DNA of 64,000 bases from Kordiimonas aestuarii (GCF_025574465.1 NZ_JAOBPP010000021.1:1240001-1304000); one strand, 5' to 3'; shown: positions 52,021 to 61,489, counted from the stretch's first letter. Notes: generated by a model from the letters alone, not told the origin. Translations and numbers: made by a program.

Positions 52021-52323
52021 ATTTCCCTTTGGGTTTATTGATTTGCGCCGAAGGCGTGAAAAAAAGTCTCTAAAATTTATTTCTATTTGACACATGGCGT
52101 TAAATGTTTTTTGACTTAAGTGTGGTCCAATAGAACCGTGAACGAATCATACACGGGCCGCAACCGCAGGCTGTCGCAAGATGCGGGGCAAAAAAAGCAG
52201 CCTGATTGTTGTGCTTGAGAGGGTCGAAGGTCCTTATCCTTGCCGACCCAGGAACTACGGTAATACTAGCTACTAACGGGTAGGGGGCTGCCCAGTATCG
52301 AGTAGCAGGGGACGGTTATAATA
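52021..52323 (+). other. 303-base leader of the rodZ-ispG-hisS unit with two hairpins
   Basis: No gene is seen in this stretch. It holds TTGACA at 52087 and TTGACT at 52111 in an AT-rich block, but no convincing -10 at the right spacing. Two pairs of arms follow: CAGGCTG / CAGCCTG around 52165-52210, and GGGTCG / CGACCC around 52226-52251. A short GGGGCTGCCC palindrome comes next. These would give a structured 5' leader before the RodZ-like gene. I recognise no riboswitch. Confidence 0.4.
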
Positions 52324-53277
52324 ATGACGAACGAAAAAAAGACAGTCGGAGAACTGTTGGAAGAGGCACGCATTGCCTGTGGGCGCGATATTGACACCAT
52401 CGCCAAGGACATATGCGTACGCTCCGGTTATCTCTCCGCCATCGAAGCAGGCAAGCATGATGCGTTGCCTGGAAATACCTTTGCTATCGGTTTTGTGCGG
52501 GCTTATGCCAAAGCCCTGTCGCTTGATGCAGAAGCCATCGCGCAGGCGTTCAAGGACGAACTGGGTGTGAAAACAGCACCGGTTATGGCGGAAGGTCAAC
52601 GACCAGCTATTCATAAGCCGATCAAAACGCGCCGTCGTTTGCCCGCATGGCTGTCACCCCTTGGCGGCATTGTTGGTGCTGCATTGGTGTGGGCCTTCAT
52701 GGGTAACACTATTGCGCCCTTTACGCTGGTTGCGGACAACGAGATTGTTGATCCGGCGACAGATAGTGCACAACTGATAGCCGTCCAGGCCAAGCTGGAG
52801 GTCGCTGCTGCCGATTTAGCGGCCCACAACGATGGTTCAGGCGTATCAGTATCTGTTGATGATATCCTCAGCACAGATCCTGCACACGACGAAACGGTGA
52901 AAGCAACCGGTGTGTCGCCCCTGCCGCATTCCCTGTTCCTGCCTGCCGCGAACGCGATGCCAACAGCCAGCGATGGCGAAGGCCGCAGCGACATCCTGCT
53001 GTCCGCCAGCGAAGACGCCTGGGTGCGTCTCGCGAAAGAGGACGGCACGGAGATATGGTCCGGTGTATTGCGTGAAGGTCAAAGCTATCGCCCCCTTCTG
53101 GAGGGTGATGTGCTGTTGTCTACCAGCAACGCCGCTGGTGTGACACTGACCGTTGGCAACCGCCAGATCAAGTCATTGGGTGAACGTGGGGAGGTCGTGA
53201 AAGGCCTGTCGCTTGACGGGGAGAAGCTGCTGTCGAATGCCGTGCAGGGAAGCCGCACAGTCACCGGCTCACGCTAA
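52324..53277 (+). CDS. RodZ-like helix-turn-helix membrane protein
   Basis: The 317-residue protein has an HTH_25-type domain at residues 5-70 (TVGELLEEARIACGRDIDTIAKDICVRSGYLSAIEAGKHDALPGNTFAIGFVRAYAKAL), a basic linker, a membrane helix at about 107-125 and a C-terminal DUF4115 beta domain from about 215 to 300 (ILLSASEDAWVRLAKEDGTEIWSGVLREGQSY). This is the layout of RodZ, which anchors MreB to the membrane and fixes rod shape. Position just before ispG and hisS is the same as in E. coli. The identity is therefore good but not certain, because other DUF4115 proteins exist. Confidence 0.85.
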   Translation: MTNEKKTVGELLEEARIACGRDIDTIAKDICVRSGYLSAIEAGKHDALPGNTFAIGFVRAYAKALSLDAEAIAQAFKDELGVKTAPVMAEGQRPAIHKPIKTRRRLPAWLSPLGGIVGAALVWAFMGNTIAPFTLVADNEIVDPATDSAQLIAVQAKLEVAAADLAAHNDGSGVSVSVDDILSTDPAHDETVKATGVSPLPHSLFLPAANAMPTASDGEGRSDILLSASEDAWVRLAKEDGTEIWSGVLREGQSYRPLLEGDVLLSTSNAAGVTLTVGNRQIKSLGERGEVVKGLSLDGEKLLSNAVQGSRTVTGSR

Positions 53278-53383
53278 AAGCCGAAATCCAGTATCAAATC
53301 CTGAAAATCCTTGCTTTTGGCAAGGCGCTTCATCATGTATAACGCCACCAAAGCAATGACGGTGGTAAAGGTATAGTCACGCG

Positions 53384-54493
53384 ATGAGCATTCGCCCCTG
53401 GAGAGATATTATCAGACGGAAGTCCCGCCAGATCATGGTGGGCAATGTTCCTGTGGGTGGGGATGCACCCATTTCGGTGCAAACCATGACCAACACGCTG
53501 ACCTCTGACCCGCTTGCGACTATCAAGCAAATCCATGCCGCCAAGGAAGCCGGTGCAGATATCGTGCGTGTTTCCTGCCCGGACGAAGCGTCAACGAAGG
53601 CTATGCCCGAGATTTGCCGTGAGGCAGGTCTGCCGATTATCGCGGATATCCATTTCCATTATAAACGCGCGCTTGAAGCTGCGGATGCCGGCGCGGCGTG
53701 CCTGCGTATCAACCCGGGCAATATTGGCTCTGCCGAGCGGGTCCGCGAAGTGGTTCGCGCCGCCAAGGCGAACGGTTGTTCGATGCGCATTGGCGTGAAT
53801 GCCGGTTCGCTTGAAAAGCACTTGCTCGAAAAATATGCGGAGCCATGCCCCGAAGCGCTTGTTGAAAGCGCACTTGAGCATGCCCGCATTCTGGAAGATA
53901 ACGACTTTTTTGATTTCAAGATCAGCGTGAAGGCATCTGATCTCTTTCTCGCAGTAGCGGCCTATCAGGGCCTTGCCGACGCCTGTGATTACCCGCTGCA
54001 TCTCGGTATCACCGAAGCAGGCGGCCTGAGGGGCGGTACGGTAAAATCATCAATTGGCATTGGCTCGCTGCTTTGGGCAGGTATTGGTGACACGATCCGG
54101 GTTTCACTGTCCGCCGATCCGGTTGAGGAAGTTAAAGCCGGATTTGAAATGCTCAAGTCACTTGGTCTTCGTCACCGCGGTGTGCGTATTGTTTCCTGCC
54201 CCTCCTGTGCACGGCAGGCGTTCCCGGTGATCAAGACCGTTGAGGTACTGGAAGAACGCCTCGCGCATATCCACACGCCGCTCAGCCTATCGATCATTGG
54301 CTGCGTCGTGAACGGTCCCGGGGAAGCGCGCGAGACCGACATTGGCCTGACAGGCGGTGGGCAGGGTAACCATATGGTTTACCTCTCAGGCGTGACCGAC
54401 CATAAAATTACCGACGACAAACTTGTCGACCATATCGTGACGCTGGTGGAAGAAAAAGCCGCGGAAATCGAAGCCGCAGCCGCGTCTCATTAG
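53384..54493 (+). CDS. ispG: 4-hydroxy-3-methylbut-2-enyl diphosphate synthase (flavodoxin)
   Basis: The 369-residue enzyme has the TIM-barrel start MSIRPWRDIIRRKSRQIMVGNVPVGGDAPISVQTMTNT, RINPGNIG, GVNAGSLE and SIGIGSLLWAGIGDTIRVSLSADP. The 4Fe-4S cysteines lie in SCPSCARQAF and GCVVNGPGEA. It converts MEcPP to HMBPP, the penultimate step of the MEP isoprenoid pathway, and needs iron-sulfur assembly. It is between the rodZ-like gene and hisS, a grouping shared with E. coli. Confidence 0.97.
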   Translation: MSIRPWRDIIRRKSRQIMVGNVPVGGDAPISVQTMTNTLTSDPLATIKQIHAAKEAGADIVRVSCPDEASTKAMPEICREAGLPIIADIHFHYKRALEAADAGAACLRINPGNIGSAERVREVVRAAKANGCSMRIGVNAGSLEKHLLEKYAEPCPEALVESALEHARILEDNDFFDFKISVKASDLFLAVAAYQGLADACDYPLHLGITEAGGLRGGTVKSSIGIGSLLWAGIGDTIRVSLSADPVEEVKAGFEMLKSLGLRHRGVRIVSCPSCARQAFPVIKTVEVLEERLAHIHTPLSLSIIGCVVNGPGEARETDIGLTGGGQGNHMVYLSGVTDHKITDDKLVDHIVTLVEEKAAEIEAAAASH

Positions 54494-54514
54494 CTACAAT
54501 AAAAGGAATTTCCC

Positions 54515-55753
54515 GTGTCCAAACTGCAACCAGCGCGGGGCACGCGCGATATCTATGGGGATGAAGCCCTTGGCATGAACGCGGTGGTGGATACCTTCCG
54601 CCGTGTCGCGGGCTCTTATGGGTTCGAAGACCTCGCCACCCCGATTTTTGAATTTACCGAAGTGTTCAAACGCCCGCTTGGCGAAGCCTCCGATGTTGTC
54701 TCGAAGGAAATGTACACATTCGAGGACCGTGGCGGCGAAGAAGTGACCTTGCGCCCCGAATTTACGGCCGGTGTCTGCCGCGCCTTCATCTCCAATGGTA
54801 TGCAGCAGAACCTGCCGTGCCGTCTGATGAGCCATGGTCCGGTGTTCCGCTACGAGAGGCCGCAAAAAGGCCGCTATCGCCAGTTCCACCAGATCAATGC
54901 TGAGATGATCGGCCCGGAGACGGCAGAGTTCGATGTCGACATGGTCGCCATGGCGTGGCGCCTGCTGTGTGAACTGGGCATGCGGGATAAAGTTGTCCTG
55001 CACCTCAATACACTGGGGGATGTCGAAAGCCGCGCGGCTTACCGCGATGCGCTTGTTGCCTATTTCAGCGCGCACAAGGACAAATTGTCGGAAGACAGTG
55101 TGCGGCGGTTGGATACCAACCCGCTACGAATCCTTGACAGCAAGGACGAGGGCGACAAAGTTTTGGTGGCGGATGCGCCACTGATGTCTGAGCACCTGAA
55201 CAAAGAGTCGCGTGCGTTTTTTGACCTTGTCAAAGCAGGACTCGAAGCCGCAGGCGTGCCGTTTGAGCACGACGAACGGCTGGTACGCGGGCTGGATTAT
55301 TACACGCACACCGCGTTTGAGTTCATCACCACAGAGCTGGGCGCGCAAGGCACGGTGCTTGCTGGTGGCCGGTATGACGGGCTTATTGAAAAGCTGGGTG
55401 GCTCCAAGGTCGCCGGCGTGGGCTGGGCAGGCGGTATTGAACGCCTTGCGATGCTGACAACGATTGTGCCGGAGGTAGCCCGGCCGCTTTTCATGTTGCC
55501 AATGGGTGAAGCCGCGACATTGAAGGCATTTGCGCTTGCGGAAGATTTGCGCGCCGAGGGGTACACTGTTATCGCGGACCGTAGTGGTAATCTGAAGAAG
55601 CGCCTGACCCGTGCGAGCAAGGCAAATGCGCGTTTCGCGGTAATCCTCGGCGACAACGAGCTTGAAGCCGGCATGGTTATGGTCAAGGACCTTGACCGAG
55701 GCACGCAGGATCAGGTGACATTTGACGCGCTGACCGCGGCAGTGGTGGAGTAA
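54515..55753 (+). CDS. hisS: Histidyl-tRNA synthetase
   Basis: The GTG start (MSKLQPARGTRDI) has AAAGGAA upstream. The 412-residue class II synthetase has motif 2 (MSHGPVFRYERPQKGRYRQFHQ), the histidine-binding HisA motif ARGLDYYTHTAFEF (here VRGLDYYTHTAFEF) and motif 3 (GGIERLAML), then the anticodon-binding domain (GYTVIADRSGNLKKRLTRASKANARFAVILGDNE). It charges tRNA-His in the cytoplasm. prfA begins 4 bases after its stop. Confidence 0.97.
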   Translation: MSKLQPARGTRDIYGDEALGMNAVVDTFRRVAGSYGFEDLATPIFEFTEVFKRPLGEASDVVSKEMYTFEDRGGEEVTLRPEFTAGVCRAFISNGMQQNLPCRLMSHGPVFRYERPQKGRYRQFHQINAEMIGPETAEFDVDMVAMAWRLLCELGMRDKVVLHLNTLGDVESRAAYRDALVAYFSAHKDKLSEDSVRRLDTNPLRILDSKDEGDKVLVADAPLMSEHLNKESRAFFDLVKAGLEAAGVPFEHDERLVRGLDYYTHTAFEFITTELGAQGTVLAGGRYDGLIEKLGGSKVAGVGWAGGIERLAMLTTIVPEVARPLFMLPMGEAATLKAFALAEDLRAEGYTVIADRSGNLKKRLTRASKANARFAVILGDNELEAGMVMVKDLDRGTQDQVTFDALTAAVVE

Positions 55754-55757
55754 AAGC

Positions 55758-56843
55758 ATGGCAACAGTTTCCGAAGAACGACTGCAACAGTTGCTTGACC
55801 GCTATGACTATCTTGGTCATGCGCTGGGCACGCCGGATGAATTCTCCAACGAGGAATTCGTCAAGCTGAGCCGCGAGTATGCTGACCTTGGCCCTGTTAT
55901 AGAGACGGTCAACGAGTTGAGGGCCGCGCGCGACGAGCTTGAAGATCTTAAGGAAATGGCCGCGTCAGGCGATGATGCGGAAATGCGTGACCTGGCGCAG
56001 GACGAGCTGTATGAGCTCAAGGAACGCCTCCCTGAAATGGAGCATGCACTGTCGATCAAACTGCTGCCCAAGGATGCGGCCGACGAACGCTCGGCCATTC
56101 TTGAAATTCGGGCCGGTACCGGCGGGGATGAGGCGGCGCTTTTCGGTGGCGATCTTTACCGCATGTACGAAAAATATGCTGAAAGCCAAGGCTGGAAGAT
56201 GGAGATGATCTCTGCGTCGCCGGCGGAAGTTGGCGGCTTTAAGGAAGTTATGGCCAACGTTACAGGCAAGGGCGTGTTCGCCAAGCTCAAGTTCGAATCT
56301 GGTGTCCACAGGGTGCAACGCGTACCGGTAACAGAATCGGGTGGCCGTATCCACACCAGCGCCGCAACTGTGGCGGTGCTGCCAGAAGCGGAAGAAGTGG
56401 ATATCGACATCAAAACCGAGGATATCCGTATCGACACGATGCGGGCATCGGGTTCCGGTGGGCAGCATGTGAACACGACCGACAGTGCGGTGCGCATCAC
56501 CCACCTGCCAACAGGCATCATGGTGGTGCAGTCAGAAAAGTCGCAGCATAAAAACCGCGACAAGGCGATGAAAATCCTGCGCGCGCGGCTTTATGACCTT
56601 GAGCGCGAGAAAGCGGCGAGCGAACGCGCGTCCGACCGTAAAGCGCAGGTGGGCTCTGGCGACCGCTCTGAACGCATCCGCACCTATAACTTCCCGCAGG
56701 GCCGGGTCACGGATCACCGCATTGGCCTGACATTACACAAGCTGGATCAGGTTCTGGCCGGTGAAGGCCTGTCGGAGGTGATTGATGCGCTCATCTCCGA
56801 AGATCAGGCGGCGAAGCTTTCTGCTATGGAAGCTGGCTTTTGA
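55758..56843 (+). CDS. prfA: Peptide chain release factor 1
   Basis: The 361-residue protein has the stop-codon-reading Pro-x-Thr tripeptide (PVT in RVPVTESGGRIHTS), the catalytic GGQ in ASGSGGQHVNTTDSAVRITH and the usual ends. The tripeptide type shows it to be RF1, for UAA and UAG, not RF2. Its stop overlaps the TTG start of prmC (TTGA); PrmC methylates the Gln of the GGQ, so the pair is translated together. Confidence 0.97.
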   Translation: MATVSEERLQQLLDRYDYLGHALGTPDEFSNEEFVKLSREYADLGPVIETVNELRAARDELEDLKEMAASGDDAEMRDLAQDELYELKERLPEMEHALSIKLLPKDAADERSAILEIRAGTGGDEAALFGGDLYRMYEKYAESQGWKMEMISASPAEVGGFKEVMANVTGKGVFAKLKFESGVHRVQRVPVTESGGRIHTSAATVAVLPEAEEVDIDIKTEDIRIDTMRASGSGGQHVNTTDSAVRITHLPTGIMVVQSEKSQHKNRDKAMKILRARLYDLEREKAASERASDRKAQVGSGDRSERIRTYNFPQGRVTDHRIGLTLHKLDQVLAGEGLSEVIDALISEDQAAKLSAMEAGF

Positions 56844-57721
56844 GTGATAGTGCGATCACGGCTTTTGCGCGGCTTGTTGGTATGCAAGCTGCGTTTGAAG
56901 CCACGGGCAACCCATGTGCCCGGCTTGACGCTGAAATCCTGCTCTCACACGCACTTGGCTGGCCGCCGCTGCGTGTTTATTCTGACCGCGATCATGTGCT
57001 TGATGTAAAAGCGCTGGCGACCCTTGCCGGTATGCAGGCAAGGCGCCTCGCGGGTGAGCCTGTGGCATATATCATTGGCGTGCAGGAATTCTGGGGCCTT
57101 GAGTTTACCGTAGGCATGGACACGCTGATTCCGCGGGCGGATACCGAAACGCTGGTTGAAGCCGCACTTGCATCGTTGAAGGGTGGCCACGCATCGAAAA
57201 TTCTGGACTTGGGCACAGGCACCGGCTGCATTCTGCTGAGCCTGTTGAGCGAGCTTCCCGATGCCACGGGCGTGGGCTCTGATGTTAGCGAAGGGGCCGT
57301 TTCGCTTGCGCGGCAGAATGCGGACAGGCTTGGTCTGGCGACGCGGGCGCGTTTTACCATGAGCGACTGGTTCAGTGAGATCATGGCGCCTGAAGGCGGC
57401 TTTCACGCGGTCGTTTCGAACCCGCCCTATATCCCCGCTGGGGATATTTCTGATTTGATGACGGATGTGCGCGATTTTGAGCCAATGTCAGCCCTTGATG
57501 GCGGTGCCGACGGCCTTGATCCCTATCGACTGATTACACGTGACGCACCGACCTTCCTCGCTGATGGCGGGCTTCTTGCTGTAGAAGTTGGCGTGGGGCA
57601 GGCTGACGATGTGATGGCGATGTTTGAGCGCGCGGGCTTCGCCAAAGTGCGCTCTTATACCGACCTCGCGGGTATTGTACGTGTGGTGTCAGGCAAAAAA
57701 GTTCAGATTCCGGTGATTTAG
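56840..57721 (+). CDS. prmC: Peptide chain release factor N(5)-glutamine methyltransferase
   Basis: The TTG start overlaps the prfA stop by 4 bases. The 293-residue product has an N-terminal helical release-factor-binding domain (DAEILLSHALGWPPLRVYSDRDHVLD), then the motif GEPVAYIIGVQEFWGLEF and IPRADTETLVEAAL, SAM motif I ILDLGTGTGCILLSLLSEL and the glutamine-site NPPY in HAVVSNPPYIPAGDI. It methylates the GGQ glutamine in RF1 and RF2 to speed termination. Confidence 0.96.
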   Translation: MSDSAITAFARLVGMQAAFEATGNPCARLDAEILLSHALGWPPLRVYSDRDHVLDVKALATLAGMQARRLAGEPVAYIIGVQEFWGLEFTVGMDTLIPRADTETLVEAALASLKGGHASKILDLGTGTGCILLSLLSELPDATGVGSDVSEGAVSLARQNADRLGLATRARFTMSDWFSEIMAPEGGFHAVVSNPPYIPAGDISDLMTDVRDFEPMSALDGGADGLDPYRLITRDAPTFLADGGLLAVEVGVGQADDVMAMFERAGFAKVRSYTDLAGIVRVVSGKKVQIPVI

Positions 57722-57899
57722 TCTTGGAATAGCGCCAAAAGCCCGTTAGGGTGAGCTTAGCTCCCCGATGATTATAACTGCGGCGAAGGCCAGTTTCGCG
57801 GAGCTAATTCCGAAAAAGGTCGAATTTCGATGTCGGAACTACGGCAGGCGGTGCCTGTCTTTAACCATGATTTCTGATCACTGTTGGTATTGATTTCGA

Positions 57900-58643
57900 A
57901 TGAAACAAGCACAAAACGCGCGCAACAAACAGCGCGGTCGCTCACCGTCTCGTAAAGGCGGGGGGAAGCCAGGCGGCCCAGGGAACTCACGCAATGAACC
58001 GAAGGTTCGCGGTAACCCCAAGCAGCTTCTAGAAAAATACAAAAACCAGGCACGGGAGGCCAAGCAGGCCGGTGACCGTGTTTTGGCTGAATATTATTAT
58101 CAGTTCGCGGACCATTACCAGCGTGTCCTGAACGACGTGCGTGGCCCAAGCCCCCAGGTCGATTATGACGAAGACGGTAATGAGATCGACGGCAACCTTG
58201 ATGGCGGCCAAGACGGCGGTCGGCAGCAGAACACGCGTGGCGACAATGGCAACCGGCGTAGCAACAATCGTGGCCGGGGTCGTGGTAACGGCAATGGTCG
58301 CGATGATGATGGCGATGAAAACAGCGCGAGCCGCAATGAGCGTAGCGATGAGGGCGAAGGTCGTCAGCAGCAGCGTCGCGGTCGCGGCGGTCGCCGCCCT
58401 CGTGATGGTGACGCACAAGTGACTGATCCAGGTAACGCCGAGCAGCCGGTAGAGGTTCATCCGGAGCTTGATCTCGATGGTACGGTTTCCCCAGCAGTAG
58501 AGGGTGAAGCGGTTGAGAAGCCCAAACGGCGCCGTGCGGCACCAGCGACACCGCGCAAGCGTACACCGCGTGCGAAAAAGGTGGAAGGCGAAGGTGAAGC
58601 ACCTACTGAGGCCTCCTCACCTGAGGATAACGCTGCGGCCTAG
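57900..58643 (+). CDS. DUF4167 domain-containing protein, Arg/Gly-rich
   Basis: The N-terminal 85 residues are the DUF4167 part: GNPKQLLEKYKNQAREAKQAGDRVLAEYYYQFADHYQRVLND, two helices that are well conserved in alphaproteobacteria. The rest is low complexity: an Asp/Gly/Arg-rich block (RGRGRGNGNGRDDDGDE), an Arg/Gln stretch (QQQRRGRGGRRPRDGD) and a Lys/Ala/Pro-rich end with Glu (PKRRRAAPATPRKRTPRAKKVEGEGE). This resembles nucleic-acid-binding RGG-type disordered tails. The role is unknown. It lies between prmC and clpB and has its own terminator. No strong ribosome site is visible before the ATG. Confidence 0.9.
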   Translation: MKQAQNARNKQRGRSPSRKGGGKPGGPGNSRNEPKVRGNPKQLLEKYKNQAREAKQAGDRVLAEYYYQFADHYQRVLNDVRGPSPQVDYDEDGNEIDGNLDGGQDGGRQQNTRGDNGNRRSNNRGRGRGNGNGRDDDGDENSASRNERSDEGEGRQQQRRGRGGRRPRDGDAQVTDPGNAEQPVEVHPELDLDGTVSPAVEGEAVEKPKRRRAAPATPRKRTPRAKKVEGEGEAPTEASSPEDNAAA

Positions 58644-58672
58644 GTGGCTTAGCGCGACAATATGTTCACGGG

Positions 58673-58699
58673 AAAGGCTGCTTTTAGGCGGCCTTTTTT
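58673..58699 (+). terminator. Rho-independent terminator after the DUF4167 gene
   Basis: AAGGCTGC, 6-base loop, GCGGCCTT with one G-T pair, followed by TTTTTTG. It starts about 30 bases after the stop. Confidence 0.8.
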
Positions 58700-58709
58700 G
58701 TGTGCTGCT

Positions 58710-58738
58710 CTTGCCAGCGTCTGATATCATCCCCACAT
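58710..58738 (+). promoter_or_regulatory. Sigma-32 (heat-shock) type promoter of clpB
   Basis: CTTGCCA at 58710-58716, 14 bases, then CCCCACAT at 58731-58738. This is close to the E. coli sigma-32 pattern CTTGAAA-N11/16-CCCCATNT and lies about 100 bases before clpB, directly after a terminator. clpB is an RpoH target in many bacteria. Confidence 0.7.
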
Positions 58739-58840
58739 ATTTTATGCCGAGCGTGCTTCAAAGAAGGCGCAGGCGAGTAATGCGTATATCCGGTTGCTGC
58801 TTCATGGGAAGGGCGATCATAATCATGGGGTTGATGACAC

Positions 58841-61438
58841 ATGAATATTGAAAACTATACTGACCGCACTCGCGGTTTTATCCAAAGCGCCCAGGGCCTC
58901 GCGCTCCGCGAAGGGCACCAGCGCTTCACACCTGAACATATTCTCAAGGTACTACTCGACGACGCGGAAGGCTTGGCTGCAAACCTTATTCGTGCCGCTG
59001 GCGGGCGCCCGACACATGCGCGTGAGGGCGTTGAGGAGGCGCTTGGCAAACTGCCAAAAGTGGAAGGCGCGGGTGCCGGGCAGTTGCATCTGGACCCACT
59101 TACAGCCCAGCTGTTTGCCAAAGCCGAGGAAGTCGCAAGCAAGGCGAGCGACAAATACGTCACAGCTGAACGTTTGTTGCTCGCGTTTTTGCTGACGGCG
59201 AAATGCGAAGGCGGCAAAATCCTTATGCAGGCGGGCGTTACACCCGATGGCCTCAATAAGGCAATCAACGACATTCGGAAAGGGCGGACCGCTGACACAG
59301 CGTCGGCCGAAGATGCCTATGATGCGCTGAAGCGATTTTCGCAGGATCTCACGGAACGGGCACGCGCAGGCAAGCTTGATCCGGTGATTGGTCGGGATGA
59401 AGAAATCCGCCGCACCATCCAGGTGCTGTCGCGCCGCACCAAAAACAACCCTGTGTTGATCGGGGAACCAGGTGTTGGTAAAACGGCGATCGCGGAGGGA
59501 CTTGCGCTTCGGATTGCCAACGGTGACGTGCCGGACAGCCTGAAGCAAAAACGTATCATGGCCCTTGATATGGGGGCACTGATTGCGGGTGCCAAATATC
59601 GTGGTGAATTCGAAGAACGCCTCAAGGGCGTACTTCAGGAAGTCTCGCACGGTGAGGGCGATATCATCCTGTTCATCGACGAGATGCATACACTTGTGGG
59701 TGCGGGCAAGACCGATGGCGCGATGGACGCCTCTAATCTTCTTAAGCCAGCCCTTGCGCGCGGAGAGTTGCACTGTATTGGGGCGACCACGCTTAACGAA
59801 TATAAAAAATATGTCGAGAAGGACGCTGCGCTTGAGCGTCGGTTCCAGCCTGTGCTGGTGCAGGAACCCACGGTGGAAGACACCATTTCGATCCTGCGGG
59901 GCCTCAAGGAAAAATACGAGTTGCACCACGGTGTGCGCATCACCGACGGCGCGCTGGTTGCCGCGGCGGCTCTGTCGAAGCGCTATATCACGGACCGCTT
60001 CCTCCCGGACAAGGCTATTGACCTAATGGACGAAGCGGCATCACGCCTGCGCATGGAAACGGAATCCAAGCCCGAAGAAATCGACGAGCTTGACCGCAAG
60101 ATCATCCAGCTCAAGATTGAGCGCGAGGCAATGAAAAAGGAAAAAGACGAGGGTGCCAAAGCCCGTCTCAAGGACCTCCAGAAGGAACTGGCGGATTTTG
60201 AGCAACGCTCGGCTGAATTGACGGCGCGCTGGCAGTCTGAAAAGGACAAGATCGCGGGTGAGAAGCAACTCAAAGAGAAGCTCGATCAGGCGAGGATTGA
60301 ACTGGAACAAGCGCAGCGCCGCGGTGATTATGGACGTGCAGGGCAACTGCAGCACGGGGAAATCCCTCAGCTCGAACAACGCCTTGAAAATGCCGCGAAT
60401 GAAGGTGGTGAGGGTTTGCTGCGCGAAGAAGTGACAGATCAGGACATCGCGGGTGTTGTTGCACGCTGGACCGGTGTGCCGGTTGAAAAAATGCTGGAAG
60501 GTGAGCGTGACAAGCTCCTGCGTATGGAAGATGAACTTGGCAAACGGGTGATTGGCCAGACTGAGGCGCTTGAAGCGGTTTCCGCATCTGTACGGCGCGC
60601 CCGGGCGGGCTTGCAGGATCCGAACCGTCCGCTGGGCAGCTTCCTGTTCCTCGGGCCGACGGGTGTTGGTAAAACGGAACTGACAAAGGCCTTGGCGGCT
60701 TTCCTGTTCAATGACGACACCGCGTTGGTGCGCATTGATATGTCCGAGTTCATGGAGAAACACTCCGTCGCGCGGCTCATTGGAGCGCCGCCGGGTTACG
60801 TCGGGTACGAGGAAGGTGGTGTACTCACGGAGGCTGTGCGTCGACGCCCCTATCAGGTGGTGCTGTTTGACGAGGTAGAGAAAGCGCATCCGGATGTCTT
60901 CAACGTGCTATTGCAGGTGCTGGATGACGGCCGCCTGACCGACGGGCAGGGCCGGACGGTTGATTTCACCAACACCATGATCATCCTGACATCTAATCTT
61001 GGTTCGCACCTTATTGCCGAGCTGGGAGAAGATGATCCAGTTGAAAAGGTGCGTAACGAGGTGATGGATGTGGTCAAGAGTTCTTTCCGGCCCGAGTTTA
61101 TCAACCGGCTGGATGAGATCATTCTGTTCCACCGGTTGGCGCGGGCCCATATGGCTGGCATCGTCGATATTCAGGTTGCGCGTCTGCAGAAGTTGCTGAC
61201 CGACCGCAAGATCACCCTGAAGTTAGGCGACGGAGCCCGGGACTGGCTCGCAAACGCTGGTTACGACCCGGTCTACGGCGCACGGCCGCTCAAGAGAACG
61301 GTACAGAAATATGTACAGGACCCCCTTGCTGATAAGATACTGCGCGGCGCCGTGAAGCCCGGCAGCGCAGTTCAAGTGGACCTGAAGGACGGTGCGCTAG
61401 TCATCGTACCGCAAGCGGACACGTCCGCAGTAGCCTAA
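58841..61438 (+). CDS. clpB: ATP-dependent disaggregase ClpB
   Basis: The 865-residue chaperone has the N-domain (residues 1-145), nucleotide domain 1 with Walker A GEPGVGKTAIAEGLA and Walker B ILFIDEMHTLVGAG, a coiled-coil middle domain at about 410-530 (charged heptads, EDEGAKARLKDLQKELADFEQR) and nucleotide domain 2 with GPTGVGKTELTKALA and VVLFDEVEKAHPDVFN. It works with DnaK to solubilise aggregates. The heat-shock promoter and flanking terminators make it a single unit. The start is the ATG after GGGGTTGATGACAC, with a weak ribosome site. Confidence 0.97.
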   Translation: MNIENYTDRTRGFIQSAQGLALREGHQRFTPEHILKVLLDDAEGLAANLIRAAGGRPTHAREGVEEALGKLPKVEGAGAGQLHLDPLTAQLFAKAEEVASKASDKYVTAERLLLAFLLTAKCEGGKILMQAGVTPDGLNKAINDIRKGRTADTASAEDAYDALKRFSQDLTERARAGKLDPVIGRDEEIRRTIQVLSRRTKNNPVLIGEPGVGKTAIAEGLALRIANGDVPDSLKQKRIMALDMGALIAGAKYRGEFEERLKGVLQEVSHGEGDIILFIDEMHTLVGAGKTDGAMDASNLLKPALARGELHCIGATTLNEYKKYVEKDAALERRFQPVLVQEPTVEDTISILRGLKEKYELHHGVRITDGALVAAAALSKRYITDRFLPDKAIDLMDEAASRLRMETESKPEEIDELDRKIIQLKIEREAMKKEKDEGAKARLKDLQKELADFEQRSAELTARWQSEKDKIAGEKQLKEKLDQARIELEQAQRRGDYGRAGQLQHGEIPQLEQRLENAANEGGEGLLREEVTDQDIAGVVARWTGVPVEKMLEGERDKLLRMEDELGKRVIGQTEALEAVSASVRRARAGLQDPNRPLGSFLFLGPTGVGKTELTKALAAFLFNDDTALVRIDMSEFMEKHSVARLIGAPPGYVGYEEGGVLTEAVRRRPYQVVLFDEVEKAHPDVFNVLLQVLDDGRLTDGQGRTVDFTNTMIILTSNLGSHLIAELGEDDPVEKVRNEVMDVVKSSFRPEFINRLDEIILFHRLARAHMAGIVDIQVARLQKLLTDRKITLKLGDGARDWLANAGYDPVYGARPLKRTVQKYVQDPLADKILRGAVKPGSAVQVDLKDGALVIVPQADTSAVA

Positions 61439-61443
61439 GGAAA

Positions 61444-61489
61444 AAACGAAAGGGGACAGCACGAATCTGCTGTAGCCCCTTTCGTTTCC
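61444..61489 (+). terminator. Terminator after clpB
   Basis: AAACGAAAGGGG pairs perfectly with CCCCTTTCGTTT; inside it ACAGCA pairs with TGCTGT. The stem starts a few bases after the stop. The tail is short on the plus strand (TTTCC), but the 12-bp outer stem is very stable. Confidence 0.88.

Noticed and set aside
52087..52116. Promoter for the rodZ-like gene at TTGACA or TTGACT
   Set aside because: Neither has a recognisable -10 at 16-18 bases, so I mention the block only as part of the leader.
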